NCBI RefSeq assembly: GCF_014489575.1
Contig: NZ_CP060789.1
Coordinates: 3,596,001 to 3,660,000 of the forward strand
DNA length: 64,000 nucleotides
Source: Tessaracoccus defluvii
Lineage (GTDB): Bacteria > Actinomycetota > Actinomycetes > Propionibacteriales > Propionibacteriaceae
Direction: 5' to 3'
Shown here: piece by piece, positions 17,284 to 26,414 of the stretch
Layout of the letters: every line of letters starts with the position of its first letter
How positions within the stretch are numbered: position 1 is the stretch's first letter
Position numbers and translations under genes: made by a program
The notes under the pieces: model-generated
The model's database searches: none
What the model was told of the DNA's origin: nothing
Seen by the model: only the letters and a program-made list of their open reading frames with translations

Positions 17284-18405
17284 ATGGGTAAACGGGTGGG
17301 GATTCTGACCGCCGGGGGCGACTCGCCCGGCCTGAACGCTGCGATCCGTGGCTTCGGCAAGGCGGCCATCGGACGGCACGGCATGGAGCTCATCGGCTTC
17401 CGCGACGGTCTGCGGGGTCTCGTGGAGAACCGCACCCAGGTGCTCGACGGGGCGGCGCTAGCGGGCATCCTCACCGTCGGCGGCACGATCCTCGGCACCT
17501 CGCGGGACAAGCCGCACAAGATGGTCATCGACGGTGAGGTCCGTGACATGGTGCCCACCATCATCGAAAACTATGAGCGCAACAAGCTCGACGCCATCGT
17601 CTGCATCGGCGGCGGCGGGACGGCGAAGAACGCGAACCGGCTCTCGCAAGCCGGGCTGAACGTCATCCACCTGCCGAAGACGATCGACAACGACATCGCG
17701 CACACCGACACCAGTTTCGGCTTCTCGACGGCGCTCGGGATCGCCACCGAGGCCGTCGACCGGCTGCACTCGACGGCGCACTCGCACCACCGCGTCATCG
17801 TCGTCGAGATCATGGGCCACAAGGCGGGCTGGCTCGCGCTCGGCGCAGGCATCGCAGGCGGCGCCGACATCATCCTGATCCCCGAGATCCCCTACTCGGT
17901 CGAGTCGATCGCCGAGTCGGTCCGCGGGCGGGCCACCTCGGGACGCAACTTCTCCGTGATCGCGCTGGCCGAGGGTGCCCGCGACCTGCAGGACGCAGCC
18001 GACCTCGCCGCGGCCGGCGCCCTGGTGAAGGGGGCCAGCACGCCGGAGGCCAAGGCGGCCGCCGCCAAGCACAAGGCCGCCGTCGAGGCCGCCCACCGCG
18101 ACAACCCCTTCAAGCTGGCGAACAGGCTGGAGGAGGCGACCGGGTTGGAGTCGCGCGTCACGATCCTCGGCTACGTGCAGCGGGGCGGCACCCCCGACGC
18201 GAACGACCGGCTGCTGGGCACGCTGCTCGGCTCGGCCGGGGCGCAGCTCGTGGAGGAGGGACGCTTCGGCATCACGGTCGCTTCGCAGGGCGGCGACGCC
18301 GTCCCGGTGCCTCTCGACGAGGTCGCGGGCAACCTGAAGACGGTGCCGGTGGACCATCCCTGGGTCAAGGCCGCCCGCGACGTGGGCACCGGCCTCGGGG
18401 ACTGA
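17284..18405 (+). CDS. pfkA: 6-phosphofructokinase with mixed donor-site residues
   Basis: A 373-residue PFK converting fructose 6-phosphate to the 1,6-bisphosphate. Family motifs are [33 protein letters not shown] and the catalytic PKTIDNDI (base Asp). By gap-free alignment to E. coli numbering, position 104 is Gly (residue 112 here), typical of ATP users, whereas position 124 is Lys, typical of PPi users; position 103 is Gly rather than Asp. The donor is therefore not assured: ATP is favoured by Gly104, as in trypanosomatid enzymes with the same pair. An insertion rich in Ala/Lys near residues 245-275 is typical of this longer subgroup. Confidence 0.93.
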   Translation: MGKRVGILTAGGDSPGLNAAIRGFGKAAIGRHGMELIGFRDGLRGLVENRTQVLDGAALAGILTVGGTILGTSRDKPHKMVIDGEVRDMVPTIIENYERNKLDAIVCIGGGGTAKNANRLSQAGLNVIHLPKTIDNDIAHTDTSFGFSTALGIATEAVDRLHSTAHSHHRVIVVEIMGHKAGWLALGAGIAGGADIILIPEIPYSVESIAESVRGRATSGRNFSVIALAEGARDLQDAADLAAAGALVKGASTPEAKAAAAKHKAAVEAAHRDNPFKLANRLEEATGLESRVTILGYVQRGGTPDANDRLLGTLLGSAGAQLVEEGRFGITVASQGGDAVPVPLDEVAGNLKTVPVDHPWVKAARDVGTGLGD

Positions 18406-18415
18406 GGGCAGCAAC

Positions 18416-19744
18416 GTGACTGGGGGCCGTCGCCGTCGCTGGCTGATCGTGACCGGGGTGCTGCTCGCGGTCATCCTGATCGCCGGCGTCGCCGGCTACT
18501 GGTACCTGCGCCCGCTGCTGCGCACTGGCACCGGGTATGCGGCGCACAACCTGTGCGCCGTGACGACCATCGCGGGGCGTGACAACCCGAAGGCGGACCT
18601 GCCACCGAACCCGCTCGTGCCGTACCTGCGGCCGGCCGGGGGCGGGGAAGACCGCTCCACGGTGGCCGTGTTCGGGCTGCTCGCGGCTCAGACGGCGTTC
18701 CACACCGACTTCGGCTGCGTCGTCGGCGCCGACCCCACGCTGCCGGAGCCTCTGCCGGTCGAACCCGCCGCGGAGTTCACTGCGAACCTGGACAGCGGCC
18801 TCGACGCCAGCGTGGCGGTGGCCTTCGGCGACGACCTCGCCCCGGAGGGACGCCAGACGCTCGGCACCCGCGCCGTCGTCGTCATCCGTGACGGTGTCGT
18901 CGTCGCCGAGCGGTACGCCGAGGGCTTCGACGCGGACACCCCGCAGCTGGGCTGGTCGATGGCCAAATCCGTGACCAACCTGCTCACCGGGCGCCTCGTG
19001 CAGGAGGGGATCGTGGGCCTGGACGACGCGGGCCTGCGCCCCGAATGGACCGACGCGCGGGCCGACATCACCGTCGACGACCTGCTCCGCATGACCTCGG
19101 GCCTCGCCTGGGACGAGACCTACGACCTGGGCACCCCCATCACGCAGATGCTCTACACGGAGACTGACATGGCGGGCTTCGTCGCCGGACGTGACGGGGA
19201 ACATGTGCCCGGCTCGTTCCAGCAGTATTCGTCCGGCAGCACGAACCTGCTGTGCTCCGTCCTTCTCGACAAGGCCGGGGGCGACGCCAACCTGCCCCGC
19301 GAGCTGGTGTTCGCGCCGCTCGGGCTGTCGTCGGCGGTGCTGGAGGTCGACGGCGTCGGCAACCCCGTCTGCGCCAGCTACCTGTGGGCGACGCCCCGCG
19401 ACTGGGCCCGGATCGGCCAGTTCGCCCTCGATGACGGCGTCGTCGACGGCGAGCGGCTGCTACCCGAGGGCTGGATGGAGGAGTCGACCACGGCCAGGGG
19501 CGCCGCGACGACCGACGCCGACGGCATGGGTGCGTCGTGGTGGTCGAACCAGCGCCCCGACGGGTCGCTCGTGGAGGAACTGCTACCGGCCGATACCTAT
19601 TCGGCGCGCGGCCACGACGGGCAGCGGGTCTACGTGGTGCCCAGCGAGGGGCTCGTCGTCGTCCGGCTCGGCTTCTCGCCGTCGGCCGACGACATCCGCG
19701 TCGAGCAGCTGGTCGCCGACGTCATCGCCGCCTCCCAGGAGTAG
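18416..19744 (+). CDS. Membrane-anchored serine hydrolase (class C beta-lactamase fold)
   Basis: A 442-residue protein with one N-terminal membrane anchor (LIVTGVLLAVILIAGVAGY) and an extracellular beta-lactamase-family domain. The nucleophile motif is SMAK (Ser181, Lys184) in GWSMAKSVTNLL, the Tyr motif is YSSGSTNLL, and RGHDGQRVYVVP is the KTG-equivalent region. Best compared with 6-aminohexanoate-dimer hydrolase/esterase-type members rather than true beta-lactamases. It starts at GTG 18416, 10 bp after pfkA, with a weak ribosome-binding site. Natural substrate unknown. Confidence 0.83.
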   Translation: MTGGRRRRWLIVTGVLLAVILIAGVAGYWYLRPLLRTGTGYAAHNLCAVTTIAGRDNPKADLPPNPLVPYLRPAGGGEDRSTVAVFGLLAAQTAFHTDFGCVVGADPTLPEPLPVEPAAEFTANLDSGLDASVAVAFGDDLAPEGRQTLGTRAVVVIRDGVVVAERYAEGFDADTPQLGWSMAKSVTNLLTGRLVQEGIVGLDDAGLRPEWTDARADITVDDLLRMTSGLAWDETYDLGTPITQMLYTETDMAGFVAGRDGEHVPGSFQQYSSGSTNLLCSVLLDKAGGDANLPRELVFAPLGLSSAVLEVDGVGNPVCASYLWATPRDWARIGQFALDDGVVDGERLLPEGWMEESTTARGAATTDADGMGASWWSNQRPDGSLVEELLPADTYSARGHDGQRVYVVPSEGLVVVRLGFSPSADDIRVEQLVADVIAASQE

Positions 19745-19801
19745 CGAGCAGCGGCAGGCGCGGCCGCGTCAGGGAGCTCCCGGTTCAGGGCCTGCTCCCG
19801 G

Positions 19802-22554
19802 TCAGGGCCGGGTTGCTTCCTCGAGCAGCTCGAGGATGTGGCGGTAGTCCTCACCGGTCGCCCGGGACATGCCGAGCTCGCAGGTGCGGTTGAGCGACGC
19901 GTACGCCGCGAACCGGCGGCCCGCCAGCTCGGCGGTCATGTCGGCCGTGGCGCTCGCCGTCAGTTCGGGGTGCAGCAGGCCCCTGTCGCCGGCGAACCCG
20001 CAGCACGACCAGGAGTCCGGCACCACCACGTCGTCGCAGATGAAGTCGGCGAGCGCCCGCAGGTCGTCGTTGATGCCGAGCTGTGTCGAGGAGCAGGTGG
20101 GATGCAGCGCAAGTGAGCCCAGCGGCCGCGTCAGCGTCAGCGCGGGCAGGATCTCGCGCGCGACGAAGGTGACCACGTCGTCGACCTCGATGCCCCACTC
20201 CTCGGTCATGGTCTGCAGCGAGGCGGTGCAGCTGGCGGCGTCGGTGACCAGCCGCGTCGGCTCGGCGCGGTTGAGTTCGGCGTGCACCTTGTCGCGCATG
20301 ATGTTGTACCCCTCGGCCATGCCCTTCGCGCGCCAGGGCGCGCCGCAGCAGAGGTCGCCGGCGTCGAGGAGGGTGACCCGCACGCCGGCCCGCAGGCACA
20401 GCTCCCGGAAGGCGAGGAAGACGCCCTCTCCGGTCGCGGCGAACAGCGTCTGGAGACATGAGGGGAAGTAGGCGGCCACGCCCTTGGCGTTGCGGTCACG
20501 GCGGCGCGGACGGCGACGCAGCCCGGAGCCGGGGGAAGGTCGTCGGCGTAGGTGGGGACGGCGTCGTCACCGAGTGCCTTGCGTCCGAGCCGGGTGGCGG
20601 CCCTGGCGAGCGGGGAGGTGGAGCGCGCCACCGTCAGGGCGGAGGCGCCGAGGCGTGTCGTGAGGCCCCAGGTCCGGGCGGAGTTGGTCCAGCCGGCCAG
20701 CTCGACGGTGCCGACGTCGGCCGCCCGCTGGTTGCGCACGAGGGTGCCCGTGTCGATGCCCAGGGGGCAGGCGACGCTGCACATCCCGTCGACGGCGCAC
20801 GTCTCGACAGCCTCGTACTGGTAGTCGCGTTCCAGCTGTTCCATCAGCTCGGTGTCGTCGGCGCGCGCCACCATCTCGCGGCGCAGCACGATGCGCTGCC
20901 GGGGCGTCAGGGTCAGGTCGCGCGACGGGCACCCGGCCTCGCAGTAGCCGCATTCGATGCAGGCGTCGACCTCCGGTTCGATGGTCGGCATCAGCTTCAG
21001 GTTGCGCAGATGCTCGTCGGGGTCGTCGGAGATGATGACGCCGGGGTTGAGGATCGAGTTGGGGTCGAACAGGTGCTTGATGGCGCGCATCACCTGGTAC
21101 AGCTCCTCGCCGTACTGCTCCTGCACGAACGGCGCCATGGCGCGCCCGGTGCCGTGCTCGGCCTTCAGGACGCCGCCGCGCTGCAGCACGGCGCGGACAA
21201 GGGCGCGGGTGAACTTGCGGTAGCGCAGCAGGCCCGCCCGGTGTCCGAACCGTTCACTCAGCAGGAAGTGGATGTTGCCGTCCTTGGCGTGCGCGAAGAG
21301 CGGCACGTTGAGGACGCCGTAGCCGTGGCGGGCGAACAGGTCGTCGAGGGCGACGCACATGTCGGCGAACGACTCGTGGGGGACCGAGATGTCCTCGAGC
21401 AGCGTCGTCGTGCCCGATGCCCGGCCGCCCGCGACAAGGGCGTACAGGGAGCGGCGAAGCTCCACGAGCGCGCTGCGGGCCTCGGGGTCGGTCGTCAGGG
21501 CCAGGATCTCCGCGCCGGTGATCCGGTTGAGCTGCTCGCCGGCCGTGGCCAGCCGCTCCTCGAGGCGCTCGGCGGTGGTGTCGTGGAGTTCGAGGAGCAG
21601 CGCGGCCTGCGAGGTCAGCGTCGCCTCGCGGATGACGGCGGGGGCGTCCTGACGGCGTCGGACGGCCCGCAGCGCGGCGACGTCCATGAGTTCGACGGCC
21701 TCGAAAGCGTCGAGATCGAGTTCGTCGAGGGCCGCAGTGGCGGCGTGGAGCGTCGGGAACAGGGCCAGGGCGGCGGCGCTGTGCCGGGCGAGCGGGACGG
21801 TGCGGAACGTGGCCTCGGCGATGAACCCGAGCGTGCCCTCGCTGCCGATCAGGAGGTGGCTGATGATGTCGATGGGGCGGTGGAAGTCCAGCAGCGCGTT
21901 GATGCCGTAGCCCATGGTGTTCTTCATGGAGAACAGGCGCAGGATCGTGGCGACGGTGTCCGGGTTGGTGCGCAGCCGCTTGCGGAGCGAGTGGAGGCCG
22001 CCGACGAGTTCGGTCTGCTCGAGCCGCACGTCGATGTCGGCGCCGGGGGCGGCGGTGTCGACGACGTAGCCGTCGGGGAGGACGAACACCATGGACTCGA
22101 GGGTGGCGTAGCTGTTCTGTGCCGTGCCGGACAGCATGCCGCCGGAGTTGTTGGCGAGGATGCCGCCGATGGTGCAGGCGATCGCGCTGGTCGGGTCGGG
22201 CCCGAGGCGTCGGCCGTACCGGGCGAGCCGGGCATTGACCGCGGCCAGCGTGGCGCCGGCTCCGGCGCGGACCCGTTCGCCGTCGTCGAGGACCTCGATG
22301 TCGCGGAAGTGACTCCGCGTGTCGACCAGGACGCCGTCGGTGACGGCCTGCCCGCACAGGCTGGTGCCGCCGGAGCGGAAGGTGAGGGGCTGCCGGGTCT
22401 GGTTCGAGTCGGCCATCAGCTCGGCGACTTCGTCGATGGTCGCCGGGGTGACGACCTCGACCGGCGTGAGCAGGAAGTGGGAGGCGTCGTGCGCGCGTGC
22501 GAGCCGGGTGATCACGCGCCCGTCGCGCTGTATCGTGCCTGGCAGACTGCCCAC
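19802..22554 (-). CDS. FAD-linked oxidase/Fe-S dehydrogenase, D-lactate dehydrogenase-like (apparent frameshift)
   Basis: A fused flavin and iron-sulfur dehydrogenase of about 917 residues when one base is restored. Order: FAD-binding PCMH domain (PLTFRSGGTSLCGQAV, IACTIGGILANNSGGM), FAD-oxidase C domain (HAKDGNIHFLLSE, EHGTGRAMAPF), two ferredoxin-type clusters (CIECGYCEAGCPS, CAVDGMCSVACP), and cysteine-rich CCG domains (DLCCGAPWRAKG, SCCGFAGDRG). The frame breaks near 20479-20490, where ACGCCAAGG should read ACGCCCAAGG, and resumes as VAAYFPSCLQTLF. It is a 2-hydroxyacid dehydrogenase, probably D-lactate, feeding electrons to the quinone pool. A paralogue lies at 50472-53318. Confidence 0.85.
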
Positions 22555-22636
22555 GGGTGCCAGCCTAGCGAGAGACCGGGCCCACTGGACCCGAGAGGCG
22601 CGCCGCCCGAGGAACTGCTAACCTAGGCGACGCAAC

Positions 22637-22710
22637 GCGGGCGTAGCTCAATGGCAGAGCGCTAGCTTCCCAAGCTCGATACGCGGGTTCGATTCCCGTC
22701 GCCCGCTCCA
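22637..22710 (+). tRNA. tRNA-Gly (anticodon CCC), CCA encoded
   Basis: A 74-nt cloverleaf: acceptor GCGGGCG (22637-22643) pairs with CGCCCGC (22700-22706), the D-arm is GCTCAATGGCAGAGC, the anticodon loop is TTCCCAA (anticodon CCC), the T-arm is CGGGTTCGATTCCCG, and the discriminator T plus CCA ends at 22710. One mismatch sits in the anticodon stem (CTAGC against GCTCG). A hairpin terminator follows closely. Confidence 0.95.
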
Positions 22711-22726
22711 CTCGGCTAACAAGCCG

Positions 22727-22775
22727 AAACGGCCCCCGACTTGGTGTTTCGCCTGGGTTGGAGGCCGTTTTTCTG
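22727..22775 (+). terminator. Rho-independent terminator of the tRNA gene
   Basis: AAACGGCC (22727-22734) pairs with GGCCGTTT (22763-22770) and is followed by TTCTGTTT. The 8-bp stem with a T-rich tail sits 17 bp past the tRNA 3' end. Confidence 0.75.
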
Positions 22776-22785
22776 TTTGGCTGTC

Positions 22786-22901
22786 CGAGCACAAATCTGG
22801 CTCCTCGAACACAAATCTGGCTGCGGCGAGCATTCTGCTGGCTCTGGCGGCGGCTGTGGCGATATGCGCACAGCGGCGGCTCGGTGGAGATTCGTGCACG
22901 G
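22786..22901 (+). repeat. Modular intergenic repeat, locus 2 copy A
   Basis: Two tandem units (GAGCACAAATCTGGCT and GAACACAAATCTGGCT) lead into a core with CATTCTGCTGGCTCTGG, GCGGCGGCTGTG and GATATGCGCACAGCGGCGGC, ending in the inverted unit GAGATTCGTGCACGG. It sits in the 407-bp gene-free stretch between the tRNA and the deaminase (22711-23117). Only the short GCTGTG/CACAGC part of the core is self-complementary here. Confidence 0.85.
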
Positions 22902-22961
22902 GGACGGTGTTTCGGGAGGCTCGCGGATCTGGAGGCTCCCGGCCGACATGCATCTGGGATC

Positions 22962-23078
22962 CCGAGCATGAATCTGGCTTTCCGGGCACGAATCTGGCTG
23001 TCGCGTGCATTCTGCTGGCTCTGACGGCGGCTGTGGCGATATGCACGTAGCGGCGGCTCGGCGGAGATTCGTGCACGG
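22962..23078 (+). repeat. Modular intergenic repeat, locus 2 copy B
   Basis: A direct repeat of copy A, 176 bp further on: units GAGCATGAATCTGGCT and GGGCACGAATCTGGCT, then GCATTCTGCTGGCTCTGA, core GGCGATATGCACGTAGCGG and right end GGAGATTCGTGCACGG. It differs from copy A at scattered positions, so the two copies are not recent duplicates. It ends about 40 bp before the deaminase start. Confidence 0.85.
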
Positions 23079-23117
23079 CTGAGCCCCGCACTCTTCCGCC
23101 CCACCTAGGCTGGTCTC

Positions 23118-23593
23118 ATGCCCATCACTTCCGCCGACCGCGTCTTCCTCGCCCGTGCCGTCGAACTTGCCGGCAATGCCCTTGCGGTCGGCGACGAGCC
23201 CTTCGGGTCTGTCCTCGTTTCCCCCGCGGGGACGTCCTCTTCGAGGACCACAACCACGTCGCCGGCGGCGACCACACCCGGCACCCCGAGTTCGCGATCG
23301 CACGCTGGGCCGCCGAGCACCTCAGCCCGGACGAGCGTCGCGCCGCCACCGTCTACACCTCCGGCGAACACTGCCCGATGTGCGCCGCCGCGCACGGGTG
23401 GGTGGGGCTCGGGCGCATCGTCTACGCCATGTCCTCGGCCCAGCTGACCGAACTCCTCGCTTCCCTGGGCGCCGAGCCGGGACCCGTCGCCGCACTCCCC
23501 GTGACGGCGATCGTTCCCGGTGCGGTCGTCGACGGGCCCGACGCCGAACTTGCCGCCCGCGTCGCCGAGCTCCACCGCCGACGCTTCGGCTGA
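23118..23593 (+). CDS. Nucleoside/cytidine deaminase-family protein (apparent frameshift)
   Basis: A zinc-dependent deaminase-fold protein, about 158 residues once one base is restored. ATG 23118 opens MPITSADRVFLARAVELAGN and GDEPFGSVLVSPAG; then GCGGGGACG (23226-23234) is one G short and homology resumes in the -1 frame as DVLFEDHNHVAGGDHTRHPE. The zinc ligands and catalytic Glu are visible as HPEFAIARWAAEH and EHCPMCAAAHGWVG. Likely a nucleobase or nucleoside deaminase; the substrate cannot be fixed. 23594-23779 contains no recognisable gene. Confidence 0.8.
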
Positions 23594-23779
23594 GTCGTGG
23601 GGTGGGGTCGCATCGACGGTCCCTGGTCGCCGCGCTCGACCCCCGACGCTCCACCAAATGCTGGTCCAATCACGCGACCGATGCCACCAGCCCGCCCGCC
23701 GCCTGACCATCCCCACCTGCTCCCCCGGAACCGGACCACGACTGCGGCATACTGACAGCCGGAAAGGGGGGACGCCACG

Positions 23780-24742
23780 ATGATGTACGACCTCGACAGC
23801 CGACTGGTGATCGGCATCTCGTCCAGCGCGCTGTTCAACCTGACCGACTGCCACCGCGTCTACCAGGAGCAGGGCGTCGAGGCCTACCGCGCCTACCAGG
23901 ACGAACGGATCAACGAACCCCTCGACCCCGGCGTCGCCTTCCCCTTCATCCGGCGCCTCCTCGCCCTCAACGACCTCCAGCCCGACGACCCGCTCGTCGA
24001 GGTCATCGTCATGTCGCACAACGACGCCTTCACCGGCCTGCGCATCATGGCGTCCGCCCGAGCCCACGGGCTGCCGATCACCCGGGCCATCTTCATGGAG
24101 GGCCGCTCGCCGCACGAGTACATCGGGCCGCTCAAGATGGCACTGTTCCTCTCCGCCAATGAGGACGACGTCCGCCGCGCCGTCGCCTCCGGCATGCCGG
24201 CCGCGATCGTCACCTCGCAGCACATGGACGACGACGTCCGCGAGACCGAGCTGCGCATCGCCTTCGACTTCGACGGCGTCCTGGCCGACGACTCGTCCGA
24301 GGCCATCTTCAAGGACCACGGGCTGGCCGAGTTCCAGGCCCACGAGCAGGCCAACGCCATCACCCCGCTCAGCGTCGGCCCGCTGCAGCCGCTGCTCGAG
24401 GCGATCAACCGGATCCAGGAGGTCGAGACCACCAGGAAGACCGCCGATCCGGACTACCGGCCCCGCCTGCACGTCTCCCTGGTGACCGCGCGCAGCGCAC
24501 CGGCGCATGAGCGGGTCGTCCGCTCGCTCCATGGCTGGGGCGTCCGGGTCAACGCAGCCTTCTTCCTCGGCGGCATCGACAAGGCGGCGATCCTCGAGAC
24601 GCTGCGCCCGCACATCTTCTTCGACGACCAGATGCTGCACCTGACCGCCCACGGGATCCCCGGCGCGCACGTGCCGTTCGGCGTCCGCAACGGCGCCCAG
24701 CCGGTGCCGCGACGCATGTCGACGGACGACCGCATCGCCTGA
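23780..24742 (+). CDS. Cytosolic 5'-nucleotidase (NT5C1-like, PF06189 type)
   Basis: A 320-residue protein matching the bacterial 5'-nucleotidase family related to NT5C1A, which dephosphorylates nucleoside monophosphates. The family opens LVIGISSSALFNLTD as here; FMEGRSPHEYIGPL follows, and the HAD-like nucleophile motif is AFDFDGVLADD (about residues 168-178), with PHIFFDDQMLHL as the C-terminal acidic motif. Two ATGs in a row (23780, 23783) lie behind GGAAAGGGGGGA; the first is used here. Together with the upstream deaminase it suggests nucleotide salvage. Confidence 0.85.
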   Translation: MMYDLDSRLVIGISSSALFNLTDCHRVYQEQGVEAYRAYQDERINEPLDPGVAFPFIRRLLALNDLQPDDPLVEVIVMSHNDAFTGLRIMASARAHGLPITRAIFMEGRSPHEYIGPLKMALFLSANEDDVRRAVASGMPAAIVTSQHMDDDVRETELRIAFDFDGVLADDSSEAIFKDHGLAEFQAHEQANAITPLSVGPLQPLLEAINRIQEVETTRKTADPDYRPRLHVSLVTARSAPAHERVVRSLHGWGVRVNAAFFLGGIDKAAILETLRPHIFFDDQMLHLTAHGIPGAHVPFGVRNGAQPVPRRMSTDDRIA

Positions 24743-24753
24743 CGGCGTCAGGC

Positions 24754-25448
24754 TCAGGCGCCGGCCAGCACGAACTCCGCCGCGGCCGCCGCGTGCAGGG
24801 CCATCGAGTCGAGCACGGGAACGGGGGAGTCCTCGGGCCGATCAGCAGTTCGATCTCGGTGCATGCCAGGACGACAGCCTCGGCCCCCTGCGCCACCAGA
24901 TCCTCGATCGCCGCCACGAAGACCGCCCGTGACGTCTCGGTGATCGTGCCCACCGTCAGTTCGTCGAAGATGATCCGGTCGAGTTCCGCGCGTCGGGACT
25001 CGGCGGGCGCGACCGCCGCGACCCCGTGGCCGGCCAGCCGTTCCGCGTAGAACCGCTCCGACATGACCCAGTTCGTGCCGAGGATGCCGACTGTGCCGAT
25101 CCTGCGGCGCGTCGCCTCGGACCCGACAGCGTCGGCGATGTGCAGCAGCGGCACGTCGACTGCGTCGTCGACGGCGGGCGCCACCTTGTGCATGAGGTTG
25201 GTGCCGATGAGGACGGCGTCGGCGCCGGCATCCTCGAGACGGCGACCGGCCGAGGCCAGCAGTTCCCCGGCGCCGTCCCAGTCCTCGGCCAGCTGGAAGG
25301 CGCGCACCTCTTCGAAGTCGAGCGAGTCGAGCAGCAGCTTGGCGCTGTGGTGCCCGCCGAGCCGGTCGGCGACGGCCGCGTTGATCAGCCGGTAGTAGTT
25401 GATCGTCGAATGCCAGCTCATGCCGCCGATGATGCCGATGGTGCGCAT
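24754..25448 (-). CDS. Aspartate/glutamate racemase family protein (apparent frameshift)
   Basis: A cofactor-independent amino-acid racemase of about 231 residues. It begins MRTIGIIGGMSWHSTINYY, with substrate-binding NLMHKVAP and the two-Cys logic of the family represented by GTNLMHKV and VVLACTEIELLI (the second position carries the usual Cys-Thr-Glu). After GAACTGCTGATCGGC one C is missing (24834-24838), and the C-terminus PEDSPVPVLDSMALHAAAAA continues in the next frame. At the first site Asn replaces the usual Cys, as in some one-Cys members. It is divergent from a LysR regulator. Confidence 0.8.
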
Positions 25449-25523
25449 CGTCCCTCCTCAGGTCCGCCACCAGTCTCGGCCAGCATCCGCCTGCAAGGAA
25501 TACCCCTCTTGCTTCCCGATGCC

Positions 25524-25538
25524 ATAAGCAACGCTTAT
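25524..25538. promoter_or_regulatory. LysR-type operator between divergent racemase and regulator
   Basis: ATAAGC-AAC-GCTTAT is a perfect 15-bp dyad containing T-N11-A (T25525, A25537), the LysR box pattern. It lies 9 bp upstream of the LysR start and about 75 bp upstream of the racemase start, where a regulator controlling both would bind. Confidence 0.7.
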
Positions 25539-25547
25539 GGTTGGGGC

Positions 25548-26414
25548 GTGGATCCCCGCCGTCTCCTCATCTTCCGCGCCATCGCCCGCGCAGGGTCGCT
25601 CAGCGCGGGCGCCAGGGAACTGGGCTGGACCCAGCCTGCCGTCAGCCAGCAGGTGCACCGGCTCGAACGCGAGGCCGGCACCCAGCTGTTCATCCGCAGC
25701 ACGCGCGGCGTCGAGCTGACCGATGCGGGGCAGGCGCTGATGCGGCAGGCCGACGCGATCGCCAGCCACCTCGACGCGGCACGCACCGAGATGGACGCCT
25801 ACGCGGAGGGTCGGCGTGGGCGCGTGCGGCTCGTGGCGTTCCCGACGGCGCTGGCGGCGGTCGTGCCCGACGCGCTGGCGGGCCTCGCCCGCACCCATCC
25901 GGGCATCGACGTCACGATCGACGAGGCCGAGCCGCCCGAGGCGGTCGAGGCGATCCGCTCCGGGGATGCCGACCTGGCGCTGACGTTCCGCTATGCGGGT
26001 GAGCCGTTCGACCCGGACCTGCCAGCGACGCCGATCGGCACCGAACCGCTGCGGCTGGTTCTGCCCGCCGGCCATCGGGCGGTGGAGTCGCTGGAGGACC
26101 TGGCCGACGAGCCGTGGGTGGCCGGCTGCGAGCGCTGCCGCATCCATCTGCTGAACGTCTGTTCCGCCGCCGGATTCACGCCGCGGATCCAGCACACCAC
26201 CGACGACTACGTCGTCGTCCAGGCCCTCGTGGCCCGCGGGCTCGGGGTCGCGATCCTGCCCGATTCGGCGCTGCGCGCGTACCGTCACCCCGGCACGGAG
26301 GCCGTGGAGCTGCCGGGCATCGGGGAGCGGATCCTCGAGCTGGTGGCCCGCCCGGGGACCGAGCGGGTAGCGGCGGTGGCCGCGGTGACGGCGGCGCTCA
26401 CCCCCGTCGCGTGA
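25548..26414 (+). CDS. LysR-family transcriptional regulator
   Basis: A 288-residue regulator. The N-terminal winged HTH (residues 1-60) reads DPRRLLIFRAIARAGSLSA then GWTQPAVSQQVHRLEREAG and GVELTDAGQALM; the rest is a periplasmic-binding-like effector domain (VRLVAFPTALAAVVPDAL). GTG 25548 was chosen because the HTH begins at the next codon. It is divergent from the racemase gene, with a LysR box in the 99-bp gap, so the racemase is the probable target. Its stop abuts the stop of the convergent DUF368 gene. Confidence 0.9.
   Translation: MDPRRLLIFRAIARAGSLSAGARELGWTQPAVSQQVHRLEREAGTQLFIRSTRGVELTDAGQALMRQADAIASHLDAARTEMDAYAEGRRGRVRLVAFPTALAAVVPDALAGLARTHPGIDVTIDEAEPPEAVEAIRSGDADLALTFRYAGEPFDPDLPATPIGTEPLRLVLPAGHRAVESLEDLADEPWVAGCERCRIHLLNVCSAAGFTPRIQHTTDDYVVVQALVARGLGVAILPDSALRAYRHPGTEAVELPGIGERILELVARPGTERVAAVAAVTAALTPVA

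Noticed and set aside
22637..22710. tRNA-Gly as an attachment site of an integrated element
   Set aside because: No integrase gene and no direct repeat of the tRNA 3' end elsewhere in the window; flanking genes look housekeeping.
22565..23104. Open frames through the locus 2 repeats, both strands
   Set aside because: They are open because of repeat composition; the predicted proteins repeat themselves, lack start context, and the same string appears at locus 3 and locus 1.
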